This document shows positions 34,201 to 41,923 of a stretch of 57,319 nucleotides of DNA, piece after piece. The notes beneath the pieces are model-generated. The model saw nothing but the letters and a program-made list of their open reading frames with translations, was not told where the DNA came from and did not search any database. Source of the stretch: an uncultured Muribaculaceae bacterium (lineage in GTDB: Bacteria; Bacteroidota; Bacteroidia; Bacteroidales; Muribaculaceae); assembly GCA_910589425.1 (NCBI GenBank), contig CAJUSZ010000015.1:1-57319 (forward strand), read 5' to 3'. The position numbers and the translations under genes were made by a program. How positions within the stretch are numbered: position 1 is the stretch's first letter; the number at the start of each line of letters is the position of its first letter.

Positions 34201-35036
34201 AATTCGGTGTTTTCCATGCCCGTTACGGTATACGTGATTCTCATCTGTGGGTTGAACATCTGAGAGTCGGCGAGTGTCGCGATTCCTGCGGGGATATCAA
34301 TGTCGTAAGTTCCTGGCTCAGTTATAGGTTCAGCGATGTCGTATAGAGAACCGGAAGGACGGAACCTGAGGGTGAGAATACTTTCGTAGTCGGTGTCGCA
34401 ATCGCACAGTAAGTATTTTTTGCCGTCTTCACGTCGGGTCATAGAGATGGTGTTGATATCAATCAGACGAAGCACATTGTCTCCGTTTACAGGAAATGTT
34501 AGTCTTACTGAATTGAACTCCAGCACTTTCCCTGAATTGGGGCTAATGGCGATCTGGTCTGTTGGAATAAGTTTGTCAAAGCCGGAGGTGCCGTCTGAGG
34601 CAATGGTATAGGTTACGTCAATTTCCTTGCTCCATCCGAGATTGACATACCAATTTCCACAAAGCTCAAAGCATTCTGACGGAATATGGAGTTTATACTT
34701 ACCGGGTTTTGTGATGGAAACAACCTCACTGTCGGCAGTTCCTTTCCGCTTGAGAGCGAAGGACTGGGAGTTGGAGTCCAAAGAGGCAGAGTATGTGGTT
34801 TTGGCTGGAACATAAACTTCTGCCGGATCGTCGACATTTGTCAGTGTGACCCCGTGGAGATTTGAGCCATACATTCCGAGGAATTTGGCTTCAGGAAACT
34901 TGATTGTGAATGTGGTGAGGGCGTTTATTGGTGCTTGAGCGGAAGGCTGAAGCGTATAGTCGGTAACTGCTGCGCGTATGGAAACCGGCAGCAGAAAGGT
35001 GCATATAGCAAAAAACACACTGAGAAAGTGTCGCAT
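31287..35036 (-). CDS. Large surface protein: six Ig-like repeats, DUF5074/BtuG-like propeller, sorting-like tail
   Basis: The 1249-residue protein has a signal peptide (PVSIRAA) without lipobox. Residues about 24-750 hold six Ig-like repeats of roughly 115-125 residues, each ending in an IP(A/S)-type phrase such as GTYKVIIPAGVFID. Residues about 754-1105 start GIFFLNEGAFG and contain DFGSINHL, YGSNLLVSSKQ, GTDARAICAV and KFQGKVFAV repeats, the pattern of DUF5074/YncE-like beta-propellers; BtuG, the surface vitamin B12-binding protein of Bacteroides, is a seven-bladed propeller of this general kind. A BIG-like domain (about 1110-1195) precedes the tail VYNLQGMLIVRNAT...GIYIINGKKIIL. The gene lies behind a cobalamin riboswitch, so a role in B12 capture is the leading hypothesis; binding itself is not shown by sequence. 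Confidence 0.75.
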   Translation of the reverse strand: MRHFLSVFFAICTFLLPVSIRAAVTDYTLQPSAQAPINALTTFTIKFPEAKFLGMYGSNLHGVTLTNVDDPAEVYVPAKTTYSASLDSNSQSFALKRKGTADSEVVSITKPGKYKLHIPSECFELCGNWYVNLGWSKEIDVTYTIASDGTSGFDKLIPTDQIAISPNSGKVLEFNSVRLTFPVNGDNVLRLIDINTISMTRREDGKKYLLCDCDTDYESILTLRFRPSGSLYDIAEPITEPGTYDIDIPAGIATLADSQMFNPQMRITYTVTGMENTEFGKWVLTPSEGVYSKISDITISFPDLVSGLNFPEGKTDITNYLNGRITFKKLADDMTYTRSYNVYSATLIDPQTVKLTFVNSRTEGEGKAETIDLAGNYLLDIPTNTFKAKGNDFLFNSNIRAKYTINPGTVDNPMDVFTTNPANNSVVPRMEVFSITFPYLSQGIVYPFNADALRIVNVDNPEEIYLCDGVSVRGNTISCPFATPENLDKDIFPIDKAGTYKVIIPAGVFIDNANRNNVNSEINVYFTVNPALDFLYSVSPANNTSHLDLSEFSFTAGNGVKKLTVKAGAPEVKIVSGDKSFTVKPSQADEKTIIFTFSGTLSLGNWQIVFPKDYFEQTNDDGLLVSNSSEIRLQYTIATAPEIDWQLRPGSGSTVAGLPAIGITPVGDNIRQLNINPSADRPTIFGNGLNFTLTPEIYNFSISLLAPDDMILTPGDYTLTVPSGLFTVSDNNGLSASNGLLSATYHVTDTSKPEIANGIFFLNEGAFGLDFGSINHLSDDYKTMDYEVFRNSNQGRTLGTTSQYAELYGSNLLVSSKQASYGSSDGLLTIADATSLKFRHDIKLTGTDARAICAVSDDKAYIGTTAGIFTVNTAAGTLGSAVKGTAHEDHRYTGQFGDMVKFQGKVFAVRQNEGVYVIDPQNDVVTDTLRIPAAVAPFVTADGKLFIACSSDSVPFVRINPTTLSANSTPFVGAGHPAIQDQWLSWRKAPLACSINGNRVYYITKDAEGRYISSYNLDDGTFSPNFIALPILNGRQMVVYGSAVSVDPLTGYIVIQAVAEGGGTAYRTNRIYFANTRNGAIDDNLTFALEDNYWFPAMAFYPVSARPIITDLPPINIAFKNDEFCLNLAELTTLAVGNPSLIDYSAEIADTRIATIHVDSSGNYIITGLAEGTTQLTLTADYRGLSDTATIRVIVGTSAVDEISASDYLRKPADVYNLQGMLIVRNATEQQIKALPTGIYIINGKKIIL

Positions 35037-35037
35037 A

Positions 35038-35103
35038 TTGATGATTTGTTTGTCTGTTTGTCTTCTGTTAATCGAGCTTAATACAGACAGATGAAATCAT
35101 CAA
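35038..35103 (-). promoter_or_regulatory. Hairpin abutting the start codon, candidate riboswitch expression platform
   Basis: A perfect 10-bp inverted repeat (35038-35047 with 35094-35103) and a second nested 6-bp stem (35052-35057 with 35083-35088) end 1 nt before the ATG of the 1249-residue gene on the minus strand. Folded, it would bury the ribosome-loading region. It is 150 nt downstream of the riboswitch core, so regulation of translation initiation is plausible. No intrinsic terminator is visible in this leader. Confidence 0.5.
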
Positions 35104-35256
35104 CCGTAACCGGGCGGTCTTCATTCCAGCCAGTTAGTTTTCCGGCATAATATGAAGATTTGTACAAGTATCAGCCAACCCGACATGGTTGGGATGTGAC
35201 ACTATGTGTATTCGTACGGTATAACTATAGCTGTCTGCAAGTAAGCTCAGTTATAT

Positions 35257-35472
35257 CACATCGGCGAATAGGTCTTCCGACTTCCCTCTCGTGTTGCATC
35301 GCCTTCCCATCAAAACAAGTTGACAGTGACATGATGATGCAATCTGATAACAAGGGTTCACGGCAGCTTGCCTGTTCGGGATTCAAACCCGATTCCCTTC
35401 CGGACAACTCTCATGCAGTCCGGCCGCAGGGTAAGTCCGGTTCTTCCGGATTTTCTGCGCTTTCGCTATGTG
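35257..35472 (-). ncRNA. Cobalamin riboswitch upstream of the Ig/propeller gene
   Basis: Read on the minus strand, the core reads GGGAATCGGGTTTGAATCCC then CAGGCAAGCTGCCGTGA, a CACTG element, GGGAAGGCG, and the B12 box AAGTCGGAAGACCT. The ends pair as P1: CACAT-A-GCGAA (complement at 35462-35472) with TTCGC-CG-ATGTG (complement at 35257-35268). These match the conserved order and spacing of AdoCbl-type cobalamin riboswitches. It lies in the roughly 480-nt leader of the 1249-residue gene and normally switches expression off when B12 is plentiful. Confidence 0.9.
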
Positions 35473-35520
35473 GAATTCGAAAATCAGAGCAAAATAATCT
35501 CCCTCTTTCCAAACTCGCCG

Positions 35521-35552
35521 CAAAATTACCACTTCTTTCTGAATTGTGCAAA
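35521..35552 (-). promoter_or_regulatory. Promoter of the cobalamin riboswitch transcript (minus strand)
   Basis: TTTG (complement 35549-35552) and TAATTTTG (complement 35521-35528) are spaced by 20 nt. The start would be near 35514, about 40 nt before the riboswitch P1. The rest of 35553-35703 is A+T-rich and shows nothing else I can name. Confidence 0.75.
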
Positions 35553-35703
35553 CTATGGCAGTCGTCAAAAAAATCTCTCTTAAGTTCGCGCGCGTATTTA
35601 TTATTGTGTATATACTTGAAAAACAACGGATTAGTAATTGTTAAAAATATTAAAAAATAATATTTTGGATCAAAATAAATCTCCTTTGCAGACAAATTTG
35701 AAT

Positions 35704-35711
35704 TAATTTTG
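35704..35711 (+). promoter_or_regulatory. -7 element upstream of the BspA-like gene pair
   Basis: TAATTTTG at 35704-35711 gives a leader of about 27 nt before the first leucine-rich-repeat gene. No TTTG stands at the ideal distance (nearest at 35685-35688, spacer 15 nt), so the promoter may need an activator. No riboswitch lies on this side. Confidence 0.5.
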
Positions 35712-35744
35712 CCGAAAAATATGAGACAACCTTAATTGATACTT

Positions 35745-37115
35745 ATGATAAAATATGCAGAAATTATGCTAAAAGCATTCGCCCTTATTCTACTCTCCGC
35801 CATAATGTTTGCGGTGTCGGCATCTGCCGAGATTTTCACTCATGGGGAACTCAACTATGAGATAATAGATGAGCAGACCTGCCGGGTTGTTTCATCGCCC
35901 TCTGCCAAGGGGAATCTGATAATTCCTAATGAGGTGGGTACGGGTGATCCCGACGCGATGACATCCTACCGGGTAGTGGAAATTGCCGATGGGGCATTCA
36001 GAGATTGCATGGGATTGCTTTCAGTACAGATGCCTGTAACAATCAATAGGATAGGTGCAGAGTCTTTCCGCAGGTGCAGCTCACTGAAAGTGGCAGAGAT
36101 CGGCGCAGGAGTGAAAGAGATCGGCGAGATGGCTTTTCGTGGATGTGTCGCTCTTGAGGACATGCAGATTTTAAGTCCGGATGTTGATTGCGACAGATAC
36201 ATCTTTAATGGATGCACGTCGCTTGAGTCTCTTTCGATACCTGATGGCTGGAGCAAGCTTCCGGCCGGTTTTTTTAGCGAATGTGCCGCCTTGAGAAAGG
36301 TGAAACTTCCCTCGACACTGGAGACAATCGGGGACGAGGCTTTTTCTGGATGCTGTTCATTGGATTATATAAAGGTTCCGGATTCAGTGCAGCATATCGG
36401 ACGGAAAGCATTCTTCGGCTGTAGCGGACTGAATGTCGTTTATCTTGGTAAAAGAGTAAGCGAGCTTCAAACCCAGGCTTTTGATAAATGTATAAATATG
36501 TCGGAAATTGTTTGCAGAAACAGTATTCCGCCCGCTTCCGCACTCTATCCTTTCGACGAAAGTATATTTAGTACCTGCCGGCTTACTATCCCTATTGGCC
36601 GCAGGGGCGCCTACAGTGGCACATACCCATGGAGTGAATTTCAGGATATTATTGAAAATGACTACCCGGGACTGTATGCGCATCTTGAGATAGTAACTCC
36701 TGAAAACTGCATCGGTTTTGACGAAAACTACGGAACTGCACCTGCAGTGCGCATTGAGTCGGCAGAAGGATGGACTGTCCATTCCGTTACTCTTGATAAT
36801 GAGGATGTCAGCGGGCTTCTCTCCGACTCAGGGTTGCTTCGCTTTCCGGCTCTTGTAAAGGATGTGGTGCTTAGGGTGGTTTTCTCAGATGTAACCCAAG
36901 GCGTGGAGCAAACCGAAAATGGCTGTCCGTCATTACGGGTAGCTGTCAATGATCTTCAGGTTAAGTTGATTGGCCTTACAGAGAATCAACATATCGAGGT
37001 GTTCGGTTTGTCCGGAATCTGTGTTTATTCAGGCACAGATCATAGTTTCAGTGTCCCATCGGAAGGCGTTTATATAATCAGCATAAGCAATCAGAAACTG
37101 AAAGTCAGAGTATGA
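35745..37115 (+). CDS. BspA-like leucine-rich-repeat surface protein with sorting-like tail
   Basis: The roughly 456-residue secreted protein has a signal peptide ending VSASAE. Residues about 60-290 hold LRR_5-type repeats with the recurring pattern of an Ile-x2-Ala-Phe-x2-Cys turn (IADGAFRDCMGLLSVQMP, IGDEAFSGCCSLDYIKVP). A beta-rich region and a C-terminal stretch (IEVFGLSGICVYSG...GVYIISISNQKLKV) resembling the type A sorting domain follow. BspA-like proteins mediate adhesion to host or bacterial surfaces. I chose the ATG at 35745; a Met seven codons later is also possible. Its stop overlaps the next gene by 4 nt (ATGA). Confidence 0.85.
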   Translation: MIKYAEIMLKAFALILLSAIMFAVSASAEIFTHGELNYEIIDEQTCRVVSSPSAKGNLIIPNEVGTGDPDAMTSYRVVEIADGAFRDCMGLLSVQMPVTINRIGAESFRRCSSLKVAEIGAGVKEIGEMAFRGCVALEDMQILSPDVDCDRYIFNGCTSLESLSIPDGWSKLPAGFFSECAALRKVKLPSTLETIGDEAFSGCCSLDYIKVPDSVQHIGRKAFFGCSGLNVVYLGKRVSELQTQAFDKCINMSEIVCRNSIPPASALYPFDESIFSTCRLTIPIGRRGAYSGTYPWSEFQDIIENDYPGLYAHLEIVTPENCIGFDENYGTAPAVRIESAEGWTVHSVTLDNEDVSGLLSDSGLLRFPALVKDVVLRVVFSDVTQGVEQTENGCPSLRVAVNDLQVKLIGLTENQHIEVFGLSGICVYSGTDHSFSVPSEGVYIISISNQKLKVRV

Positions 37116-38812
37116 AAAAGATTATATTATCAGCAATTATCGCACTCAACACGGTCATAGCCGGATACGCGGCAAGTAATCTGAATTTCGGTCTGAGAGC
37201 CGATGGAAAATGTTATGTATCATCCTCTCCGGATGCTTCGGGTGATGTGGTGATCCCTGCAACCGCCGAAATCGAAGGAGTCGCTTATCCTGTCAGCATC
37301 ATAGGTCCGTGCGCGTTTATCGACAATCGCAACATAGTTTCGCTGACAATACCTGATGGGATAGAATCTGTAGATGCCGAGGCTTTCTACGGATGCCACA
37401 ATCTTGCTTCAGTAAGAATGGAGGGAGGGGACTGCACCTTCGGTCAAGATGCTTTCCGCGCATGTCCTGCTTTGCAGAAAGTCTATGTGCCTTCTGTAGA
37501 GAAGTGGCTCAGCAATGTATATTCTAATGAATTTTCTTCACCCACAAGCAATTATGCGGACCTTTACATAGACGGAAATCTTTTGTCGGAGCTATCCATA
37601 CCGGAATGTTGCAGGGAAATAGGCAACTATGCTTTTAAAGATGTCCGTTCACTTCAGAAAGCCACGATCGGCTCTCACGTAACGCGTATAGGAGATCATG
37701 CCTTCGATGGAGATGAGTCGTTGGAAACAATCACGATAGCCGACGGAGTGCAGACGATTGGAAGTTTTGCTTTCAATATATGCGTCGGCCTTAGAGAACT
37801 CACCGTCCCCAACAGCGTGACTTCCATCGGGGCTGCCATGTGCTACCGTTGTATGTCTCTCGAACAGGTTCAGCTTTCACGTGCCGTTGAGGAGATTCCC
37901 GAGCTTGCTTTCTGTGGCTGCGAAAAACTCAAAAGCATTGACTTCATTCATGACTTGGTGACTACAATAGGGGGCTTGGCATTCTACGGCTGTCAGCTTA
38001 TAGAGACTGCGATTCTACCCGAATCGGTGAAAAATATCGGAAGACAGGCATTCGGCGCCTGCACCTCGCTTAAGGAGGCTGCCATACCCGGTGCCGACGC
38101 TCAACTTGACGCGTATTTGTTCAGCAACTGCAGTTCGTTGACATCTGTCGTTCTTCCTTCTGGACTGAAGGAGATTCCTTCGGGATTGCTATACGGTTGT
38201 GTGAACTTAGGAGAAATTGAAATACCGAAAGATGTAAACTATATAGGGATGGGTGCGTTTGCCATGTGTTATTCCTTGAAAGAGGTGGAGCTGCCTGAAT
38301 CCCTTGAATACATCGAACAGGAGGCGTTCTATGGTTGCAGGCTATTCCGCAGTCTTCGGTTCGGAGCCAATCTAAAGTCGATAGCGACTTATGCCTTTTA
38401 CCAATGTCCACAGCTTGAACGTGTGGACTGCTATGCGGTCGAGCCCCCGGTGATCTCGTTTTTTGCTTTCGATCTTCATGCCGACGCCAATTGCCGGATA
38501 TTAGTTCCGGAGGTATCGGAAGCGCTCTATCGTGAGACATACGGATGGCGCAACTTCAGGAATCTTGAGGGGAGCGCGGCGCTGAATCCCGACACTCAGC
38601 TGACTATGCGTCTTTGCGATGGCGGGACTATGGTACGGGCTGTGGCGTATGGCGCCGAAATCACTATGAGGCTGACTACAGCCGATGGAAAGATCCCGGC
38701 AAAAGTTTTATACAACGGGGAAGATATTACCCCGACAGTCATCGCTGGAGGGGGAAGCTACACTACTCCTCCGATAACTTCTCCTGTTGAAATCACGCTA
38801 TCAGCCGATTGA
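37112..38812 (+). CDS. BspA-like leucine-rich-repeat surface protein, paralogue of its neighbour
   Basis: The 566-residue protein has a signal peptide (IAGYAAS) and LRR_5 repeats through about residue 480 (IGNYAFKDVRSLQKATIG, IEQEAFYGCRLFRSLRFG). The C-terminal 70 residues (VYNGEDITP-like LYNGEDITPT, PPITSPVEITL) match the region preceding the tail in the upstream protein (VTLDNEDVSG), but no sorting-like tail follows, so this protein ends where its paralogue adds one. Probably exported by another route or retained in the periplasm, perhaps with the first protein. Translation is coupled by the 4-nt overlap; the transcript ends at 38861-38903. Confidence 0.85.
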   Translation: MKKIILSAIIALNTVIAGYAASNLNFGLRADGKCYVSSSPDASGDVVIPATAEIEGVAYPVSIIGPCAFIDNRNIVSLTIPDGIESVDAEAFYGCHNLASVRMEGGDCTFGQDAFRACPALQKVYVPSVEKWLSNVYSNEFSSPTSNYADLYIDGNLLSELSIPECCREIGNYAFKDVRSLQKATIGSHVTRIGDHAFDGDESLETITIADGVQTIGSFAFNICVGLRELTVPNSVTSIGAAMCYRCMSLEQVQLSRAVEEIPELAFCGCEKLKSIDFIHDLVTTIGGLAFYGCQLIETAILPESVKNIGRQAFGACTSLKEAAIPGADAQLDAYLFSNCSSLTSVVLPSGLKEIPSGLLYGCVNLGEIEIPKDVNYIGMGAFAMCYSLKEVELPESLEYIEQEAFYGCRLFRSLRFGANLKSIATYAFYQCPQLERVDCYAVEPPVISFFAFDLHADANCRILVPEVSEALYRETYGWRNFRNLEGSAALNPDTQLTMRLCDGGTMVRAVAYGAEITMRLTTADGKIPAKVLYNGEDITPTVIAGGGSYTTPPITSPVEITLSAD

Positions 38813-38860
38813 TGGCAATATTTCAGAACCAACCCACATCAGGACATAGGATAATAAAGG

Positions 38861-38903
38861 ACACCGCTATGCAGCTTAAATCTATGCATGCGGTGTTTTT
38901 TAT
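38861..38903 (+). terminator. Rho-independent terminator after the BspA-like pair
   Basis: ACACCGC (38861-38867) pairs with GCGGTGT (38890-38896), with extra TGCA pairing inside, followed by TTTTTTAT. The rest of 38813-39130 is A+T-rich; TAACTTTG at 39033-39040 is the likely -7 box of ruvX, and I see nothing else. Confidence 0.85.
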
Positions 38904-39130
38904 ATGGCAGATGATGGGTGGGCGGTTGGATTTGGTTACGGACGGCTATTATAGATCTTCCAACTTTTTACTCCCGAAACCGGTTGAAAAATACGCTTAC
39001 ATGGTTATGGTGGCGAATTAAAAGATTTTTTCTAACTTTGCATGAATGATTGCAGATCAAAGAGCGTTGTTTAAAATAATTGTAAAACGCAATTCAATGG
39101 TAATTTTCAAACTTATCACAATTGAAGAAA

Positions 39131-39565
39131 ATGGGACGTATACTGGCTATTGATTACGGGCGGAAGCGCAGTGGGGTGGCTGTAACCGATATGCTGCGTA
39201 TCGCGGCCAATGTGTTGCCGACGCAGAGATCGTGCGATCTGATTGGGTTTCTTAAAGACTATACTTCTCGTGAGTCGGTTGATGTCATAGTCGTAGGATT
39301 GCCGAAGACGATGCGTGGCGAGCCGTCGGAAAGCATGAGATATATCACCCCTTTTGTGTCTGCGTTGCGTAAGCAGTTTCCCGATGTCCGGATCGAGATG
39401 TACGACGAGCGCTTCACTTCGTCGATAGCTCACCGGGAGATGATTGCCGGGGGGATGAAAAAAAGCGACAGGCAGCGCAAAGGCGTGGCCGACGGAATGG
39501 CAGCCACGATAATACTGACCGATTATCTTAATTCCCGATATTGCGACAGCGGGAGTTGGAAATAG
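39131..39565 (+). CDS. ruvX: RuvX/YqgF Holliday-junction resolvase-like protein
   Basis: RuvX has an RNase H-like fold and acts in pre-16S rRNA 5' processing or as a resolvase-like nuclease. The 144-residue protein has the Asp of ILAIDYGRKRSGVAVTD, the VDVIVVGLPKTMRGEPSE motif, the YDERFTSS segment, and DGMAATIILTDYL with the last acidic residue. I used the ATG at 39131 over an upstream TTG. The following riboswitch has its own promoter, so ruvX is probably monocistronic. Confidence 0.94.
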   Translation: MGRILAIDYGRKRSGVAVTDMLRIAANVLPTQRSCDLIGFLKDYTSRESVDVIVVGLPKTMRGEPSESMRYITPFVSALRKQFPDVRIEMYDERFTSSIAHREMIAGGMKKSDRQRKGVADGMAATIILTDYLNSRYCDSGSWK

Positions 39566-39585
39566 AAAAAGAAGTGGAAATTTAT

Positions 39586-39617
39586 TTTGCTGGAATTAAG
39601 TTTTTGTCGTAACTTTG
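39586..39617 (+). promoter_or_regulatory. Promoter of the plus-strand cobalamin riboswitch transcript
   Basis: TTTG (39586-39589) and TAACTTTG (39610-39617) are spaced by 20 nt. The start would be near 39624, 9 nt before the riboswitch P1 arm. Confidence 0.78.
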
Positions 39618-39632
39618 CCGCCGGATATAAAT

Positions 39633-39874
39633 GTCGCGGACGCGCGGGCGGTCAATTGGTTCACTAAGCATAGTGTAAAAACGACTGATCCGTAGGGAAC
39701 GGGGTGGGAATCCCCGACAGACGCGCTGCTGTATTTTTCCGTTTCCGGATCCTCGGATCTGGAAATTCTCACCGCCATGAGTCTGATACGTAGTCGGACA
39801 ACGCCACTGGCCAGCTGCCGGGAAGGTAGGCGGGAATGAATCAAGGAAATAAGTCAGAAGACCTGCGCCACGAC
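39633..39874 (+). ncRNA. Cobalamin riboswitch upstream of the BtuH-like lipoprotein
   Basis: The core reads GGGAACGGGGTGGGAATCCCC, then CAGACGCGCTGCTGTA, CCACTGG, CGGGAAGGTAGGCGGG and the B12 box AAGTCAGAAGACCTGCGCC (39850-39869). P1 is GTCG-C-GG-A-CGC (39633-39643) with GCG-CC-A-CGAC (39865-39874). All conserved blocks of the cobalamin riboswitch are in order. About 196 nt of leader follow, with no intrinsic terminator; an 8-bp inverted pair GAAGCTTT/AAAGCTTC (39888-39895 and 40027-40034) lies there. Confidence 0.95.
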
Positions 39875-40070
39875 TCTTTTTCCATCTGAAGCTTTCGCGA
39901 AACAGGCTTGAGTGGGACAGACGACATAAACAGTTGCATTGTGGCGTAGATGTGCGCTTTCGATCATTAATGTAGCTGACGGAAACGTGTAGTCGCTGTG
40001 TTCAAAATTTTTTCCTGATTCCACATAAAGCTTCATAAATTAGGATTTTTTATAAAACAGACCTATATTT

Positions 40071-41795
40071 ATGAATCTTAAGCACATAGCTATTGTCAGT
40101 CTATTGTTTGCCGGATCTGCTGCGTTGACTTCGTGTTATGATGACAGCGGATTGAAAGAGCGTATAGACAAAGTAGAGGACCGGGTTGATGATCTTGAAA
40201 CGCAGATCCGGGGGATGAACACCGATATTGTATCGATCAAGAATCTGGTAGCCGCCATCTCGAATGTAGCCGTTATAACGGGAGTCGAGGAGACTCATGA
40301 TGGATTTAAACTTACCCTGAGCGACGGGCGTGTGCTGACAATCAATCATGGCAAGGACGGGGTTGACGGGGAAAACGGTGCCGATGGCAAGGATGCTCCT
40401 GTGATCGGTGTGGCGGAAGAGAACGGAGTGTGGTACTGGACTCTGACGATTGATGGTAAGACGGATTGGATCGTTGACGCCTCAGGGAATAAACTTCCCG
40501 TTACCGGCCCTAAAGGAGACACCGGGGATCCGGGACAATCCGGAGAGGATGGTCGTCCCGGAGATGACGGAAAAACTCCCGTCATAGGAGTTAAGGATGG
40601 ATTCTGGACGGTTGATTATGGCTCAGGTCCGCAGTTTATCCTTGATGAGAAAGGAGAGAAAGTGCGGGCGGTTCCGGAAGGAGGAAGCGGCAGCCTTTTC
40701 AAAAGCGTGGTTCCCGGTGATGATGAGATTGTGTTCACGCTCGTAAGCGGGGAGACATTCTCAGTGCCCAGAGTAGATAATTTCGGCCTGTCGATCGACA
40801 CGTCCGATCCATATTTCGCACCCGGAGAGACACGGATCTACGATCTTGAACTTAACGGAGTGAGCGATATATATGTCTCCAATGTAACCGAAGGCTGGAA
40901 GGCTTCCGTGGCCGGCAGCAAATTGAAAGTGTCGGCTCCGGAGTCGGCCACTACCGGCGACAAGGCCGATGTGAGAATCATAGTCGTGAACAAGCGGCAT
41001 GATGTGAGAGCGTTTAAAATCTCGGTCGAGGTCATGAACGTGAGGACGCTTACATTTGAGGACGCCGACTACAAGGGGAAGGGCAACATGCTCGGGAACC
41101 ATGACTGGAGTTCGTTGATAGACAGTCAGCAATACGGTGGCCCGCTGCTGTATCCCAATTCGTCGACGCGTCTGTATAATTGGTATGACGAGGGCAACAC
41201 TGAGCTGGCGTCGGAATTGGTAAATTCCTATGACGACTTTAAGTTCTGGAGCGGAGGCATGGCTGTCTCCAACTATACTTCCAAAGATCTTTCCGGCGGG
41301 GACTATATGCATCAGCTCGCCGTATATTACCAATCCCCGGACGGTAAAGGAGGGCATGGCGGCTCGGATAATTTCTGCATCCAGAATGGCTACAAGGATA
41401 CTAATCCAGATGGATATGCCTACAACAACGTTCTCCCGGCACTTTATTTCAAGGACGGGAAAGCCAGGGTGGTGAAGAGTATGTGGGTCATGACCACGCT
41501 TTATTTTGTCAATGTGTGGAAAAACGGCAACGGTCTGTCAGCTCCCGGTGGAAACAATACATTCAAGATAGTGGTCTATGCCTATGACGAGTCGGGAAGC
41601 ATGATCGCCAATCATCCGGAATTCATCCTTGCAGACGGAAGCCGGATCATGGAGGAATGGACAAAGATAGATCTTTCCCAACTCGGGAAAGTAAGCAAGT
41701 TGACATTCAATCTTGAATGCGGGGTGGACAATGGATATGGCATGAGTATGCCCGCATATTTCGCATTTGATGATGTCGAAGTGCTTTTTGATTGA
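40071..41795 (+). CDS. DUF4988-DUF4465 surface lipoprotein, BtuH-like candidate cobalamin-binding protein
   Basis: The 574-residue lipoprotein has a lipobox ALTSC (Cys22) followed by YDD, an acidic signal that in Bacteroidota favours export to the cell surface. Residues about 27-70 are a coiled coil (LKERIDKVEDRVDDLETQI), about 75-225 the DUF4988 region with collagen-like Gly-x-y stretches (GPKGDTGDPGQSGEDG), and about 320-574 a DUF4465 domain (RTLTFEDADYKGKG, WSGGMAVSNYTS, FAFDDVEVLFD). DUF4465 proteins include BtuH, described as a surface B12-binding protein of Bacteroides; that link is from memory. The cobalamin riboswitch directly upstream supports B12 capture. It appears to be a single-gene transcript; no BtuB is adjacent. 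Confidence 0.88.
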   Translation: MNLKHIAIVSLLFAGSAALTSCYDDSGLKERIDKVEDRVDDLETQIRGMNTDIVSIKNLVAAISNVAVITGVEETHDGFKLTLSDGRVLTINHGKDGVDGENGADGKDAPVIGVAEENGVWYWTLTIDGKTDWIVDASGNKLPVTGPKGDTGDPGQSGEDGRPGDDGKTPVIGVKDGFWTVDYGSGPQFILDEKGEKVRAVPEGGSGSLFKSVVPGDDEIVFTLVSGETFSVPRVDNFGLSIDTSDPYFAPGETRIYDLELNGVSDIYVSNVTEGWKASVAGSKLKVSAPESATTGDKADVRIIVVNKRHDVRAFKISVEVMNVRTLTFEDADYKGKGNMLGNHDWSSLIDSQQYGGPLLYPNSSTRLYNWYDEGNTELASELVNSYDDFKFWSGGMAVSNYTSKDLSGGDYMHQLAVYYQSPDGKGGHGGSDNFCIQNGYKDTNPDGYAYNNVLPALYFKDGKARVVKSMWVMTTLYFVNVWKNGNGLSAPGGNNTFKIVVYAYDESGSMIANHPEFILADGSRIMEEWTKIDLSQLGKVSKLTFNLECGVDNGYGMSMPAYFAFDDVEVLFD

Positions 41796-41881
41796 TAACA
41801 TAGACAACCAGATATAGCCAGACGGACGTCTCTTTGGAGTCGGTCCGGAAAAATTAAATAGAAATATAGATTGATTTTGAT

Positions 41882-41919
41882 GCGCAGGTTGTGTCGCCGG
41901 GAGGCGCTGCAACCTGCGT
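41882..41919 (+). terminator. Hairpin after the BtuH-like gene
   Basis: GCGCAGGTTG (41882-41891) pairs with CAACCTGCGT (41910-41919), with internal GCGCC pairing. The following TAGGTTTGCCG is only weakly U-rich; the promoter of the next unit begins 5 nt later. Confidence 0.55.
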
Positions 41920-41923
41920 TAGG

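Noticed and set aside
35160..35660. Plus-strand open frame of 166 codons across the minus-strand riboswitch
   Set aside because: Conserved RNA blocks and P1 pairing on the other strand explain the sequence.
38809..39021. Short plus-strand frame of 70 codons after the BspA-like pair
   Set aside because: It runs through the terminator at 38861-38903 and has no resemblance to known proteins.
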